From the NCBI GenBank assembly GCA_039000515.1, contig JBCFYV010001001.1, forward strand, positions 8,370,333 through 8,434,332: 64,000 bases of DNA. Direction: 5' to 3'. The DNA is from Timema cristinae (lineage: Eukaryota > Arthropoda > Insecta > Phasmatodea > Timematidae). This document shows, in pieces, positions 1 through 10,294 of this stretch. The position numbers and the translations under genes were made by a program. The number at the start of each line of letters is the position of its first letter. Within the stretch, counting starts at the first letter, position 1. The notes below the pieces were generated by a model that saw only the letters and a list, made by a program, of their open reading frames with translations, made no database searches and had not been told where the DNA came from.

Positions 1-122
1 AGAGAGTGTTTTTCCTAAATATTTTCCCACTGTTCTCCCATGAAATGAGGGTACACTTCATTTAAATTCAAGTTTTCTTCATTCCTAACTTATAATCGTA
101 TTCAGTAGAGTGCTAAAAAAAA
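1..122 (+). repeat. SINE family B, 3' part, cut by window edge
   Basis: The stretch carries the family B body (a gtttttcctaaat motif, then cccactgttctccc and gagggtacactt) and ends in a diverged tail (gagtgctaaaaaaaa). The tRNA-like head would lie left of the window. Identification rests on alignment by eye with better copies such as 25558-25813. Confidence 0.75.
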
Positions 123-130
123 AGGTTTGG

Positions 131-334
131 TAGTACACTCCTTTTACCCTGAAAGGTAGTGAGTTTATTTTTCACGTTTCCACTATGACGTAGCTTATAA
201 GTTATAAAAATAGGACCATAGTGAAATCGACGTCAAGGTGTGTACCATTCGTTTACTCTGAAAGTGATCAAGCTTGCCATGTATTATTCCACTATGGTAT
301 AGCTTATAAGATATGGCCATGGTGCAACCCGTCA
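131..334 (+). repeat. Two tandem copies of a palindromic repeat (family F)
   Basis: Two adjacent units of about 105 bp each begin with a gtacact/gtaccatt-cgtttac-ctgaaag motif. Each ends in a palindrome that reads cactatg ... catagtg (180-223 and 289-324). Related units lie at 4696-4790, 12931-13010 and 17451-17625. No coding potential is visible. It may be a small foldback element or a dispersed satellite unit. Confidence 0.5.
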
Positions 335-1210
335 ACGAAATACTGTCACATTTTAAGTGATACAGAGTGTACAATGATCATCATCTGATCAAGTTTGACA
401 TATCTGCAAACTTGGCAGTTCTGTGTGAAACCTGTCAGAGGGTGACTTTCTTCAGGATGCGGTGGCTGGACCTGTCAACTGTCATGACCTGTCACACTTC
501 ATAATTTGAGGAGCAGGAGCCAATGGCCCTGAGGCACGCATTATCAACGTTATTATCAACCACTGTTAATCGCCTTTTATTATACAAGAGATGATTCGTT
601 TGAATCAATGGCGTCAATATATTTACTATATCAGCTATCATTTGGATTATAAGGGTGTTTAAAATCATAAACAATTATTCAAAAATAAGTCTAAAATAAG
701 GGTTCTGTATTGGGCTCAACTCCTTCAAAGCCTGACAACCTTTCAAACCCCTAATCCAAGTAAGTCCAACCCGTGGCCCACGGGTCACTTGTGGTCCCTA
801 AATTCCTTTTGTGCAGAAATAAACAACCAATTAAGCTATTTTTTTATTGTGTTTGGGCATTTATTTCTATACATTTCATGTATGGCCCTCGGCCAACTTC
901 TCAAGAACTTATTAAGCTATCTGCCGGAGAAAGGTTGAATATTCCTGCGTTAATCAATATTCAACTTAATCAGGTAAGGCGGGTAAATTTAAGGGGATTC
1001 AGGTCCTACTTCCCTTCTTCAATGACACTGACAACTTTTTTGGAAATTTTTTCCAAGACGTATAATTTTTGTAATCGATTTGCTTCTTCATCAAATATAA
1101 AAATACTATACATAATCCCCATATAAATATAGTTTATTTCCAAGATCTATACTAATTTAATGAAAAGCTTGGTGGAAATTAGTTTTATTTGTTTGTACAT
1201 CCTATGTGTT
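335..1210. other. AT-rich stretch, no gene recognised
   Basis: Short open frames occur on both strands, up to 117 codons at 773-1126. None shows a recognisable domain or conserved motif, and I treat them as chance. No SINE or TIR element is evident. Confidence 0.5.
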
Positions 1211-1214
1211 TTAA

Positions 1215-1575
1215 GGTGGGAGTGAAGGTATCGCGAGTTATAGGCAGAGTTTTTACAGTTTTTTTAACAAAACATTTTTTCGCCAATGCTCCAATAGAAA
1301 CATAAAGAGTTTTATTATATTCTCCAGGTGATCTCAACAGTTATTGACTATCTATCAAGGGTGTCCTGGAATTTAATGACAACATTTTCTCTTCATTTAA
1401 AAAGCGTTTAATCTATTACCACTATGCTCATGACAGATATCCAACAACTTTTATCACCATGTGAAGAAAATTCTATTTCTATTGGAGCAATATTTCATTT
1501 ATTTTGACCCAAAAAAATTTTGCTACAAAAACTGTAAAAAATCTCTCATTAAATCGCGTTCCATACCTCCCCACC
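1215..1575. mobile_element. TTAA-flanked MITE with long inverted repeats
   Basis: The left end GGTGGGAG and the right end CTCCCCACC are inverted and are each flanked by TTAA (1211-1214 and 1576-1579). The inverted similarity continues for roughly 90 bp on each side: both arms share the ttttttacagtttttt and gctccaatagaaa blocks. There is no coding frame. A TTAA target duplication is known for piggyBac and Kolobok elements, so this is probably a non-autonomous derivative of one of them. Assigning it to either is inference. Confidence 0.7.
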
Positions 1576-1579
1576 TTAA

Positions 1580-2708
1580 CCACTGACATTTAGTCATGTT
1601 TTCATCTTTATTGTTCACATAGTAAAATGTTATTTTTATTTTAAAATCAAAATAGCCTCACATCATTGGACACGCACACTTAATATGAGTCTAACCTCGT
1701 CTGGTTACTTTATTACAAGGAGCTCAAGATTTGAGTCGTAACTGATTGTACTGGCCATGCATTTTCATTAAATGGTTTTACAATCTCCTTTCATGACAAT
1801 ACGTGCTAATTTCACCAAAATCCTACTGTCCTCATTCGTTACCCCATTAGCTTAGTTAAAATGTGTATAGTCAGTACGAAGGGTAAAACATGGCGGGAAA
1901 AAAATTACACGAATGGAAATAGCTAGACCATTTTTGTCACGATAAATTGGAATGGTAAGTTACCATCTATGAGTGTTCACATTTTTTCCGTGAATCATTT
2001 GGTTTATCTAAGAAGAAAAAATAGATAAAACTTTTTTTTTGTGAAGAAATGAGATAGGTTTTCAATTTAGGGAATGTATCTTACCACATAGCGTGTGGGG
2101 ACTTGCGAGTTGCCACCCCCTTCTTGGCACCCTCGGCTACTTTATGTACCCCTCCCCCCTACACTACATCTTTCTTCACCCCTTTTCACCAGCATCCAAC
2201 CAGCCGCAAAGCTTCGGCGGTGGTGGCAGATCAATGCACACTTGGGCGTCATGAGCAAAGGAGGTTCTACTTGGATGCTAGCTTACTGCTTCTCGACTGC
2301 TCGCCCAGTTAGAGGAGAACTACAGTAGTCCGTGGCTTCCTTGGTGCTGACTGACAACTACCAGCTGATTTCTGACAGTCAACATTTAGGTATATACCTA
2401 AATTTTGACTGTCAGAAGTGACAGATGATAAACACATGTTTTTTCAGATCATATGGTTTGGCGTAAGGATACGTAATTTGGTCTGGTAACTTTTCAAAGA
2501 TGTCAGTCAACACCAAAGAAGTCATGGGGCTACTGTACACAGATCTACATTTACACGTAAAAAAAACAATAACATGAGACTACTTGCCCTTTCCTTCGAA
2601 CCCTGGATACATTTCGTCACACAGAGCTACAACTCCTTTTAAATATATTCTTTGCCATTTTTATGAGACCGAAATAATGATTCGGATAGAAACATTTTTA
2701 AATATCCA
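1580..2708. other. Unique stretch with a GC-richer patch at 2090-2345
   Basis: Most of this is AT-rich and featureless. Positions 2090-2345 are clearly richer in G+C and carry two overlapping open frames of 69-77 codons (2095-2328 and 2103-2312) without a recognisable domain. A perfect-looking hairpin follows at 2370-2417. The patch could be an old exon, promoter or element; nothing decides between these. Confidence 0.4.
2370..2417. repeat. 48-bp near-perfect hairpin
   Basis: The left arm TTCTGACAGTCAACATTTAG and the right arm are reverse complements over about 23 bp with one mismatch, around a tatata centre. Shorter ctgac/gtcag repeats lie just outside. No flanking target duplication was found. 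Confidence 0.75.
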
Positions 2709-2710
2709 CT

Positions 2711-2946
2711 TAGGTGGTCGAATGGTCTAAAACATCACTCTCGCAATAAACCGCGCTGCCCTGACGGTGAGATGAGGGTTTTTATCCTGGTCGGGTGTAC
2801 TGAAGGAGTATTTTTAATAAATGGTTTTCTTTTCTCTTTGTACACAAATGTGGGTAAATCTCCTCTAAAATTCAACCTTTCTTCACATTAGTGTAATTAG
2901 TACATATATGTATATGCCGAATGAGTACGTGGTGCTAAAAAAAATG
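2711..2946 (+). repeat. SINE family B, nearly full length
   Basis: It starts with a tRNA-like head (ggtggtcgaatggtctaaaa, box A-like) and continues through the B body (gtcgggtgtactga, then aatggttttc, then acaaatgtgggtaaa). It ends with the diverged shared tail, gtacgtggtgctaaaaaa. Confidence 0.8.
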
Positions 2947-3009
2947 TTGTTAAAGGGGAATCTTCATGCGTCATCAACAAATTAAATCTAAAATTTAAGC
3001 ATAAGAACC

Positions 3010-3200
3010 ACATGTAAAGTCCAATTTTCATAGGAAGGGATCTTGTATAAGAAAAAATTTACTAGAACTACTTTAAAGTATGCATACGCCAAGTCATGTA
3101 TTCCACAGAGGTCCCTTTTAATAAATATTATCGATACTTCGATAACTATTAAATAACACTAATAATGTAGTAAAATGCTATCAATTTTTTGGCCCTATAT
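3010..3200 (+). repeat. Dispersed AT-rich repeat (family G)
   Basis: Shared blocks (tccaattttcataggaag, then tttactaga-ctactttaa, then caagtcatgt, then atgctatcaattttt) recur at 17890-18010, 18965-19160, 38085-38215 and 62615-62705. The right half of the 18965 copy is inverted. No coding potential or clear termini are seen, and the class is unknown. Confidence 0.45.
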
Positions 3201-3524
3201 GTTTGTATTTTTTAAATGGAGTTATTATTTAAACTAAACAACATTAATACTTCATTATCTATATTTCTTATTATTGCTTTAATACCTTCAACAAAATAAT
3301 CAGAATAATATTTGGTTTTCCAGGAAAATAAGACCATTAATTAGTTCATGATCAAAATCGAAAGTCTGTAACTCACAAAGTCGAATGTTAACATTATCTG
3401 GTTTTGTTTGCTGCTAAAAATAAGGTCGGGATTCGAATCCATGCTTTGATGATACATTTATTTGTTGCTTATAAATTAACTTTATTTTTCATACATCTTT
3501 ATATTTAGTATATCATTTACCCCT

Positions 3525-3775
3525 CGGAGAGAGGAAGTATTGTGACCTAATAAATGTTATTCAAGAGTCTGATGGAGGTCATCTGAACCAGAAAAAAAAT
3601 GTTTTTTTCGATTATGTCTGTCTGTGTTTATATTAGGACTAGAACCTAAACCATTTTACTGACTGTGCTTGAACTCTGTAATCTAGTTCTTTCCTAGGGT
3701 TACCCAAAGGGATTTTTACAATGTTAAGAGTCAAACACTTAAAAGTTTGAAACTCTTTTAAGGTAACCTCCGACA
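3525..3775 (+). repeat. Dispersed repeat family H
   Basis: The shared order of motifs is a gaggaagt-type start, then tctgtctgtgt, then agaacctaaaccattttact, then gggttacccaaagggattttt. It recurs at 22480-22610 (inverted), 32095-32365 and 32555-32715. It has no open frame and its class is unknown. Confidence 0.5.
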
Positions 3776-3779
3776 AGTT

Positions 3780-4445
3780 TGATGATATATCATAGATATT
3801 ATAGACTTGTTTCTCTTTCGTTGTTGGTTTATTTTTTTTAAGTTCTAAAATACCGAAATAGAATGAATCCTGGGGAGTATTGCATTGAAAACAGGCAACA
3901 CTTTAATTAAAGCTCTATAAGCAATTTTTAAAGTCACTTTGAAACTATTTTTTTGTTTCCTCTAACCTTATCGGAACGATGCAATGGAGAGAATAAAATA
4001 TTAAGTATAAATATTTGGAATATAATAACACCAAAGGACGTAACTATTCAATGAATAATTTTTTTAACCAAGCAACTGATTTGGAGTAAAATAATATATT
4101 TTAGAATATTTTATCTCGAAAATAAATGACATATTCAAACATAATTTTAGCAAATTTTAAGTAGTTTTAACAAATTTTTTTAATAAACATAAATACTAAT
4201 TTAATAACATCACTAAATAAACCTCTTATAGATTCAATTCTAAAGTAAGAACGAATTTAGCCCATTTTGGTCAAGAATAACATTTTTGATTAATTGGTTT
4301 GTGTTAATTTTTTCTTCTATCAATACAAGTTCCAATGAATTCTTGGTTTATTTATCTATCAATCTATATAATTTTATTCTAGGTAGTATATATTCCACCT
4401 ACACTGAAAAGTAGCGGTTTCACATTGGTTAATCAAACTAGGGTA
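3780..4445. other. AT-rich stretch, nothing recognised
   Basis: Very AT-rich DNA with many stops in all frames. I see no repeat or gene signal. Confidence 0.5.
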
Positions 4446-4451
4446 CAACCC

Positions 4452-4692
4452 GATTTAGTGACCGCATGGTCGAACGCGCTATTCTCGCAGTAAACTGGAA
4501 TTCCACGGATGGGGAGATCGAAGTTTGAATATCTGTTGGTTGTATTGAGGGTGGTTTTGCAAAATGGTTTTTCCACTCTCAATCCACGCCAATGTGGGTA
4601 AACTTCCTATAAATATAACCTTGATAATCCCTAGAAACCATTATCGTAGCTAGTACATAAGTGTGTAGTGTGTAGTAAGATGTGATGCTAAA
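4452..4692 (+). repeat. SINE family B, full length
   Basis: Head gaccgcatggtcgaacgcgc, then the box B region, then the body (tgagggtggttttgcaaaat and ccacgccaatgtgggtaaac), then a diverged tail (tagtaagatgtgatgctaaa). Family F palindrome 4696-4729 follows directly. Confidence 0.8.
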
Positions 4693-4695
4693 AAA

Positions 4696-4790
4696 ACTAT
4701 GGTGCAGCTTATAATATAGGACCATAGTGTGTGCAGTCGAATTAAAACTACTACCTAACAGGGTAAACGAAGTGTACACTTTGACACTAA
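4696..4790 (-). repeat. Palindromic repeat family F, inverted copy
   Basis: The palindrome actatggtgc...ggaccatagt is followed by the inverse of the cgtttaccctg block seen at 131-334. It abuts the 3' end of a SINE-B copy. Confidence 0.5.
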
Positions 4791-4794
4791 AATG

Positions 4795-6265
4795 TGGGAA
4801 GTGATGGTATTTAAAAGATCAAAAATGATATTATGAATCCAATGTTGTTAGGATGCTAGACAGGGTCAACTGTCCATTAGTCTCGTACAGCCATTGATTA
4901 TGACCACGGCGACTTCATCATTTGGAACACTCTCCAGTAATATTGTTTCATCACATTTAATTGATTTGAAACTATGTTTCATAATTTAATAGAACAGGAA
5001 TAGACTGAAGGTATATTGTATGAGGTATTTCTACCTGTCATACATACTTGAACAGTCGCATGTAACTTATATAAAAGGAAAATGCTTCATTCAAAGTGTC
5101 GGAGAAAATGGTTGAAATAAAGTACCCGAACTTAACGGGAAATCTAATATGTTTTGACCAGCCTTACAGCTACATTACAAACTGAATTACATTCTAATTT
5201 ATTTCTAAGCTAAGCCTTTTGTCATCAAATCAGAAATTAAATGAGATTAAGAGAATGATACAAATAATGTATGGAGGAACTTAAGTAGTTTTGAAGTGAT
5301 TTTAACAACAACAACAACAAAATAACTGACAAATAAAATAAAATGTGATTTTAGTCGATAAGTATAGTTTAAATTTCTACACATAGGTATCCCAACAACT
5401 CTTTAATATATTTTTTCAAAGGCATTCCATAATTCAAACAAGATTCTATATATTTATTTAAAAAGTTTAAGTTAAAATTCTACGATACCCATGAAAATAT
5501 TCTAGAAATTTTGAGAATATTATAGTTAGAATATTAAACTAAACCTTCCCACTTAAACAAATTTATTTTGGCCAAGATTGATTTTTTCCAATAAAAGCTG
5601 GTAAAAATGCAGTCATTTGCAGTCTTTTATTCATATGTTATATTTTGTTTTTTACCATGCTCTTTAAATTATTGTTAGCCGCCTCGTTGAAGGAATAGGC
5701 CAATATTTAATGTTTAAAGCAAATACTAATACAATTTATTTAATGAAAATATTATGCATAGGAACTAACTATTTATTTAGACTAAATTAAAATAAAATGG
5801 GTTATACAAAATTTAATTTAATTATAAGCTTATTTATAAATAAATTCATGTTAGTTACAGCTAATTATCACCCGAGAATTGAAAAAATAAGTTGCTCTTG
5901 CCAGACAAATTTGCATAGTTAAGGTTGCTTTTAGGAGAAATTTCAATAAGCTTAATTTTTTTTACTGTTATAATTTGTATGGATGACACTTAATACTATA
6001 TTTTCTCCCATAGAGTTTTATAGGAAATTTATATAGATAGTGTATTCTACTTTCACATAAGAAGTATTAAATAAATATGACTGTATTGCAATTGTTGTTT
6101 ACGATTCTTACTCAAAAATATCGTGGGATCATTTCTTTTAAGTAACCCTTCCTTTACCCATCTCATAAAATAGGTTGTTAATAACCTTGGTGTTGATACT
6201 AATAATTAAATTAATAAAACATAAAAAGTACAATAAAATAATTAGTTGTTTATTAGATGAGTTAA
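4795..6265. other. AT-rich stretch, no gene recognised
   Basis: About 1.4 kb of AT-rich DNA with a short (aac)n run near 5310. No SINE, TIR element or plausible coding frame was found. Confidence 0.5.
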
Positions 6266-6269
6266 AAGT

Positions 6270-6545
6270 TCCACACCCCTGCAGAGCATAGCTAAAACAA
6301 TGCCAGCCCTGAAGCTCCCCTCCCCCCTCCACACACACAAAACACAACCACACACACTCTTCTTTAAGCAACCGGTGGAGAAAATGGTTGCTAAGCAACG
6401 ATCCCTTGTAAACAAACCTTTCATTAGGTGTCTCGAAATGGTGTCCGCTCTGATTGCAATGTGTCTTGAATCTCACACCCCATGATGACAATGACGTGCT
6501 TCCCAAACAGAAAAAACCTTGTGAGATACATTCTCTCACAAAGGG
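6270..6545. promoter_or_regulatory. GC-richer patch with an X-box; possible promoter or enhancer
   Basis: This 270-bp stretch stands out by composition. It carries a C-rich and CA-rich segment and the inverted half-site sequence GTTGCTAAGCAAC at 6387-6399. That fits the X-box bound by RFX factors, which drive ciliary genes in animals. Overlapping open frames (6138-6539 minus, 6300-6485 plus) have no recognisable domain. Regulatory function is inferred from a single motif. Confidence 0.3.
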
Positions 6546-6549
6546 AAGC

Positions 6550-7040
6550 TATACATACCGTATTAGTTCAAACGTCACTAAACATTATTTTTTAATTAAA
6601 ATTGACATTATATTATATTACTTTACTTTAAAATGTATCCCTCTTCTCCACCTTCATCCCATACCAGCATTTTACCTTCCGAAGAGGTAGCGTTCATGGA
6701 TTATGATTAAATTTTATTAAAAACCAACATCATAGTCTATTAAAATCCCACAAAATAATTTAATAAATTAATTAAAATTCACGGAAAAATGATTGACTAT
6801 GTCGGTGGATTTGAAATATGCTGAGTAATATTATATTTATGTTAAATCTTAGGTAATCTACAAGTGTGTAAAGTAAAATACATCTGTTTTGAAAAATTAT
6901 ACCCACCGTTCCTTACCGTATTGTCCAGTGATATTATAAATTAACGAAATTACACATAATATTGTAAACTTTGCAAGTAGGCGTTAAAATAAATTTAGTA
7001 CGTGATGAAATATATATTTATTTATTTATATGCAACTCAT
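6550..7040. other. AT-rich stretch, nothing recognised
   Basis: No repeat family, coding frame or structural signal could be supported here. Confidence 0.5.
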
Positions 7041-7041
7041 T

Positions 7042-7235
7042 TTTGCACTACATCTTACTAACCACATATACATATTTATATTGATGTGTCAGGGTTAAGT
7101 AAGGTTAAATTATTTCCCACATTTGTGTGAAGAAAGTTTTTAAACCATTTAGATAAAAAACTTAGAATACCCGGCTGGGATTCTAAGCTCAAACTACCCA
7201 TCAACGGTAAACCAAGCTATACGAGACAGATGCCT
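7042..7235 (-). repeat. SINE family B, degenerate
   Basis: Read on the minus strand, it runs from a box B remnant and cggctgggattc through cccacatttgtgtgaagaaa to a tail resembling tagtaagatgtagtgc. It is strongly diverged, so the ends are approximate. Confidence 0.55.
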
Positions 7236-7239
7236 TTCC

Positions 7240-7845
7240 ACATGACGCAAACCTCTCCCTTGTTGTGTTAATGCAACTAAAATGAGAATAGTAACATCAA
7301 CCACAAGGAAATTGTAATACAAAAACTTTAAAAAAAAAAAACTTCAGACCTTGTTAACACTTATAATGTAACACAATATCTTTCAATCATCAATAAAATG
7401 CAAAACTTTTATATACATGCAAAAATGTAGAGTGAGTAAAAAAAATATTTTGCTACTTACATATTTTTAAAATTGCAAAAACATAACCTCATTTCTATTG
7501 TTATTTTAATTTAAGAATAGAGAACAGCGGGAATTCCTAATAATTTACTCTGCTGTAACTTGCCATATTTTATATTTGTACTTAACATGAATATGAGAGA
7601 GTATTTAATTTAGTATGCGTTCACAAAGCTGTATATTACTGCTACAATATTTAGAGTAATAAGTTCACATTCCTACAGAAAAGTTATTTAAGTATATAAT
7701 TTTCAAACCCACATTAGGGTTTGCGTGAGCCAAAGCGTTAACCTTATTTGATCTGGTTTTCCGGTGACCGGTAACTCGGAGATAAACCTCCGACAAACGT
7801 ACCGAAGTGGGAAGGTGGAAGGGGGGGGGGGGGGGTGAGGTAGTA
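7240..7845. other. AT-rich stretch ending in a poly-G run
   Basis: No gene is recognised. A G homopolymer of about 14 bases lies near 7826-7840 and is one of three long G runs in the window. Positions 7720-7800 contain ttttccggtgaccggtaac, a short palindromic patch. Confidence 0.4.
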
Positions 7846-7847
7846 TA

Positions 7848-7912
7848 TCCTAAATGGGTTTCAATTCTCTCTATACTCAATTTCGGATAGAGACCATGTG
7901 GCCACCAAAGCT
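7848..7912 (-). repeat. SINE family B head fragment
   Basis: The sequence gaccatgtggccaccaaagc is the reverse complement of the family B head (gctttggtggccgcatggtc form). Only the head region is recognisable. Confidence 0.4.
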
Positions 7913-7914
7913 GG

Positions 7915-8505
7915 TAGGATGGGTTTTAAGATGCAGTGCATTAAAAAAAAACAAAAAAACGTGTATTGTGTGTTGTCTCATTAGAACCGTTCTCTGATAA
8001 ACTAGCAATTAAATTGATTGCTAATTAACTGATTTTCTGATAAAGTTCATGAAATATGCTTAGACCTACATGACCAAATTAAATACTTCCCCAATTGAAA
8101 ATGAAAATTAAATCAAGTCTATTAGCTTCTTTAATATTTTTCAGTTCTGTATTTTTTCTTGCTACACTAATGTTTCTTTTTTTCTCACACATTGCGTTTC
8201 CTTTTCTTTTGCTGAATCTTTTGAATTTTTTATATACTTTCTTCCTCCATGGAGAAACGTCTATGAAGAGTAAGAGAGATTTCTTTCAAGTTTTTGAACG
8301 CCCGCACACTTCCGGCGGAACTTCCGCCAACCGTACGTTCCCTGGAGGACCTGCGCTTTCACATGAAGATGGATATTCAATTTTCCTCCTTCTGAAACTT
8401 CTGGGAACTGGGTTGAGTGTTCTCGTAAAAGGGAAATGCTTAGGTTTTTCTTACTCTTCATACGGAAATGGATTGTGTTATTATACTGTATATAACTAGC
8501 TATCA
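7915..8505. other. Stretch with an uncharacterised 134-codon open frame
   Basis: The plus-strand frame at 8095-8499 begins with a phenylalanine- and leucine-rich segment that could span a membrane, then a serine- and glycine-rich part. Codons are AT-driven and no domain is recognisable. A chance open frame in T-rich DNA is the simplest reading. Confidence 0.25.
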
Positions 8506-8560
8506 TGAAGAGATGTATATTGTTGATTAATATGAATTTCGGTGGCTTTCAAATATATAC

Positions 8561-8683
8561 GGTTATTATTGGTTATTGTGTTTCTAGCTAACTCTCATAC
8601 ATAGACCAATATTGTTGGTTATTTGGTGTCTGTCGAACTCTCATACGGATACGGTTATTATTTGTTATTTTGGGTCTAGCAAA
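8561..8683 (+). repeat. Tandem repeat, about 46-bp period, left part
   Basis: About 2.7 units share cggttattattggttatt, then gtctagc, then aactctcatac. The array breaks off at gtctagcaaat and resumes at 9928 with ttaactctcatacagagac. An insertion (8684-9927) therefore splits it. Confidence 0.65.
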
Positions 8684-9927
8684 TGGCCTGTACACACACA
8701 CTCGGGATTGAGAACGGGACACGGGAATAAATGAAGGAATTTGTGGCTGGAAAAAAATTGGCGGGATTGAGGGCGGTCACACCAACTCAAAGCGAATCGC
8801 AGTAGTTCAAGGAAAGTTACCAATGTCTATGTACCTTGAGTTGGTTTTAATGTACATGTTCATTACATCATTAATTGAGTGTAGACTAAGTTTGTAGCTA
8901 TGTGTACTTCCTCAGAAGAAGAATTATTGTTGCTACTTTCTATAGCTAAAGATGAAGATAAAAGAACAAAGCAATAGTAGCATGACATTAAGGCCCTTGG
9001 CCCTGTCGAGTGCAAGTTTAAAACCTATTTTATGGAATGGTGGACGGGAGGAAGAAAGGCGTGGCTTCACAACCGACCAAATTATCCTTCCACGTAAACA
9101 AGAAGAGATTGATCACGGGAACCGTGATGGCGCTAGCTACCGGACAGGTCTTGCGGAAAAATAATACTTTTGGAAATATCAGTTTTCTCGAGAACGAGTG
9201 AAATTATTATGTTAATATTATCAACACCTCTTCCAAGATAATGTATCGATGTTTATTAATGGTTATATATATTTTTGTTGTTGTTATGAAGCCGGCAGTT
9301 TTCTATAGAAAATTGTCAATTTTATCGATATTTGATTACTGTTAAAATTATAGAGAAGGTGTGTATATTAAAAGTAAAATTAATCAACATGCTTCTATTC
9401 TTGAACAAACCGTTTCCGAAAATAAAATCGCAAAACAATAACAATTCTTGAAAATAACCGTTTGTTCCCATAACACCGCATTTCCACGTCAAATGAAATG
9501 GGCCAATCACCTCAATTAAGAAAGACTGTCGCACGTAGAATATATTTACTCAACAGATTCTTTTAATTCCTTCCCGATCTCTTTCCTTATCGGGTTTTTC
9601 TTAATATTCTTGTAGTCTTTATGACGTAAATCGTAAAAGCATGAGGTAAGTGTATACAATTTCTAGTGAATGCTCTACGATGGATACGATGATAACACAC
9701 ACACACAATATACATACACACACTACCGCAACCAATAGAACTACTACCGGGACGTGTAACGCGGGAAAACAATGCATGAAGCGAACCACGTGGGACGACG
9801 CTGCAGTCCCACGTTTGTCAGCAAATACGTGGGATTTATTGGCCCCAGTTAGTACTTTCCTATATAACGCAACAGCATTATTAGTTTCCGCGAATTTCGC
9901 TCCCGTCCCGCATTGGTCTGCGCAGGT
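8684..9927. mobile_element. Harbinger-like DNA element splitting a tandem repeat
   Basis: The bounds are inferred from the interrupted tandem repeat. The left end GGCCTGTACACACACACTCG and the inverted right end GACCTGCGCAGACC share a GRCCTG start and a later CGGGA block. Inside, a short frame from 8902 reads MCTSSEEELLLLLSIAKDED, like the acidic, leucine-rich start of PIF/Harbinger nucleases, and then stops. The right end carries an inverted repeat CGTGGGAC/GTCCCACG (about 9789-9813). I see no intact nuclease or Myb-like partner. The superfamily is tentative. Confidence 0.4.
9697..9722. repeat. CA-rich simple repeat
   Basis: A short interrupted (ca)n run inside the right half of the putative Harbinger-like element. 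Confidence 0.7.
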
Positions 9928-9985
9928 CTTAACTCTCATACAGAGACAGGTAATGTTGGTTAATTTTAGTAGGATCTATCTCTAA
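9928..9985 (+). repeat. Tandem repeat, right part after the insertion
   Basis: The sequence aactctcatacagagacagg and then tgttggttaatttt resumes the unit seen at 8561-8683. This places the insertion point within the unit. Confidence 0.55.
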
Positions 9986-10042
9986 TAAAAATAGGTATTG
10001 AGCTGATCAAGTAGTGTCGGGCTCTCGTTTAGAGATGAGTTG

Positions 10043-10050
<8 letters not shown>

Positions 10051-10074
<24 letters not shown>

Positions 10075-10278
10075 GCGCCGCGTCTTACTACCCATTAGGG
10101 TTATACGCACTTACGCTAATGTGTAATGGTAGGGTGATTGTGAGATAAAATGGAGGACCTACAGCTTAACGTGGAATCCGAACCACGGTGGAGGCCTGGC
10201 ATTCCCCACATTCACAAGATGTCTTCTCAGAGGTGAAGGAAGGGTTTGGTAATCAGATAAATCTGTTCCAGGACCGAG
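10051..10278 (-). repeat. SINE family A, 5'-truncated, with target duplication
   Basis: On the minus strand the copy starts inside the sequence just after box B (tcctcggtcc...) and runs through the A body to the shared tail and a (taa)n end. The same 14 bases, gagttgtgttatta, lie on both sides (10037-10050 and 10279-10292). The truncation therefore happened at insertion, as in target-primed reverse transcription. Confidence 0.92.
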
Positions 10279-10294
10279 GAGTTGTGTTATTAAT

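Noticed and set aside
773..1126. 117-codon open frame on the plus strand
   Set aside because: No recognisable domain or gene context; it adjoins a MITE and old repeats.
8095..8499. 134-codon open frame with a hydrophobic start
   Set aside because: No domain, AT-driven composition and no supporting neighbours. T-rich DNA readily gives such hydrophobic frames.
9619..9985. Overlapping frames of 106 and 111 codons on opposite strands
   Set aside because: They lie in the CA-rich, foldback end of the Harbinger-like element and one is threonine/histidine-rich because of the repeat.
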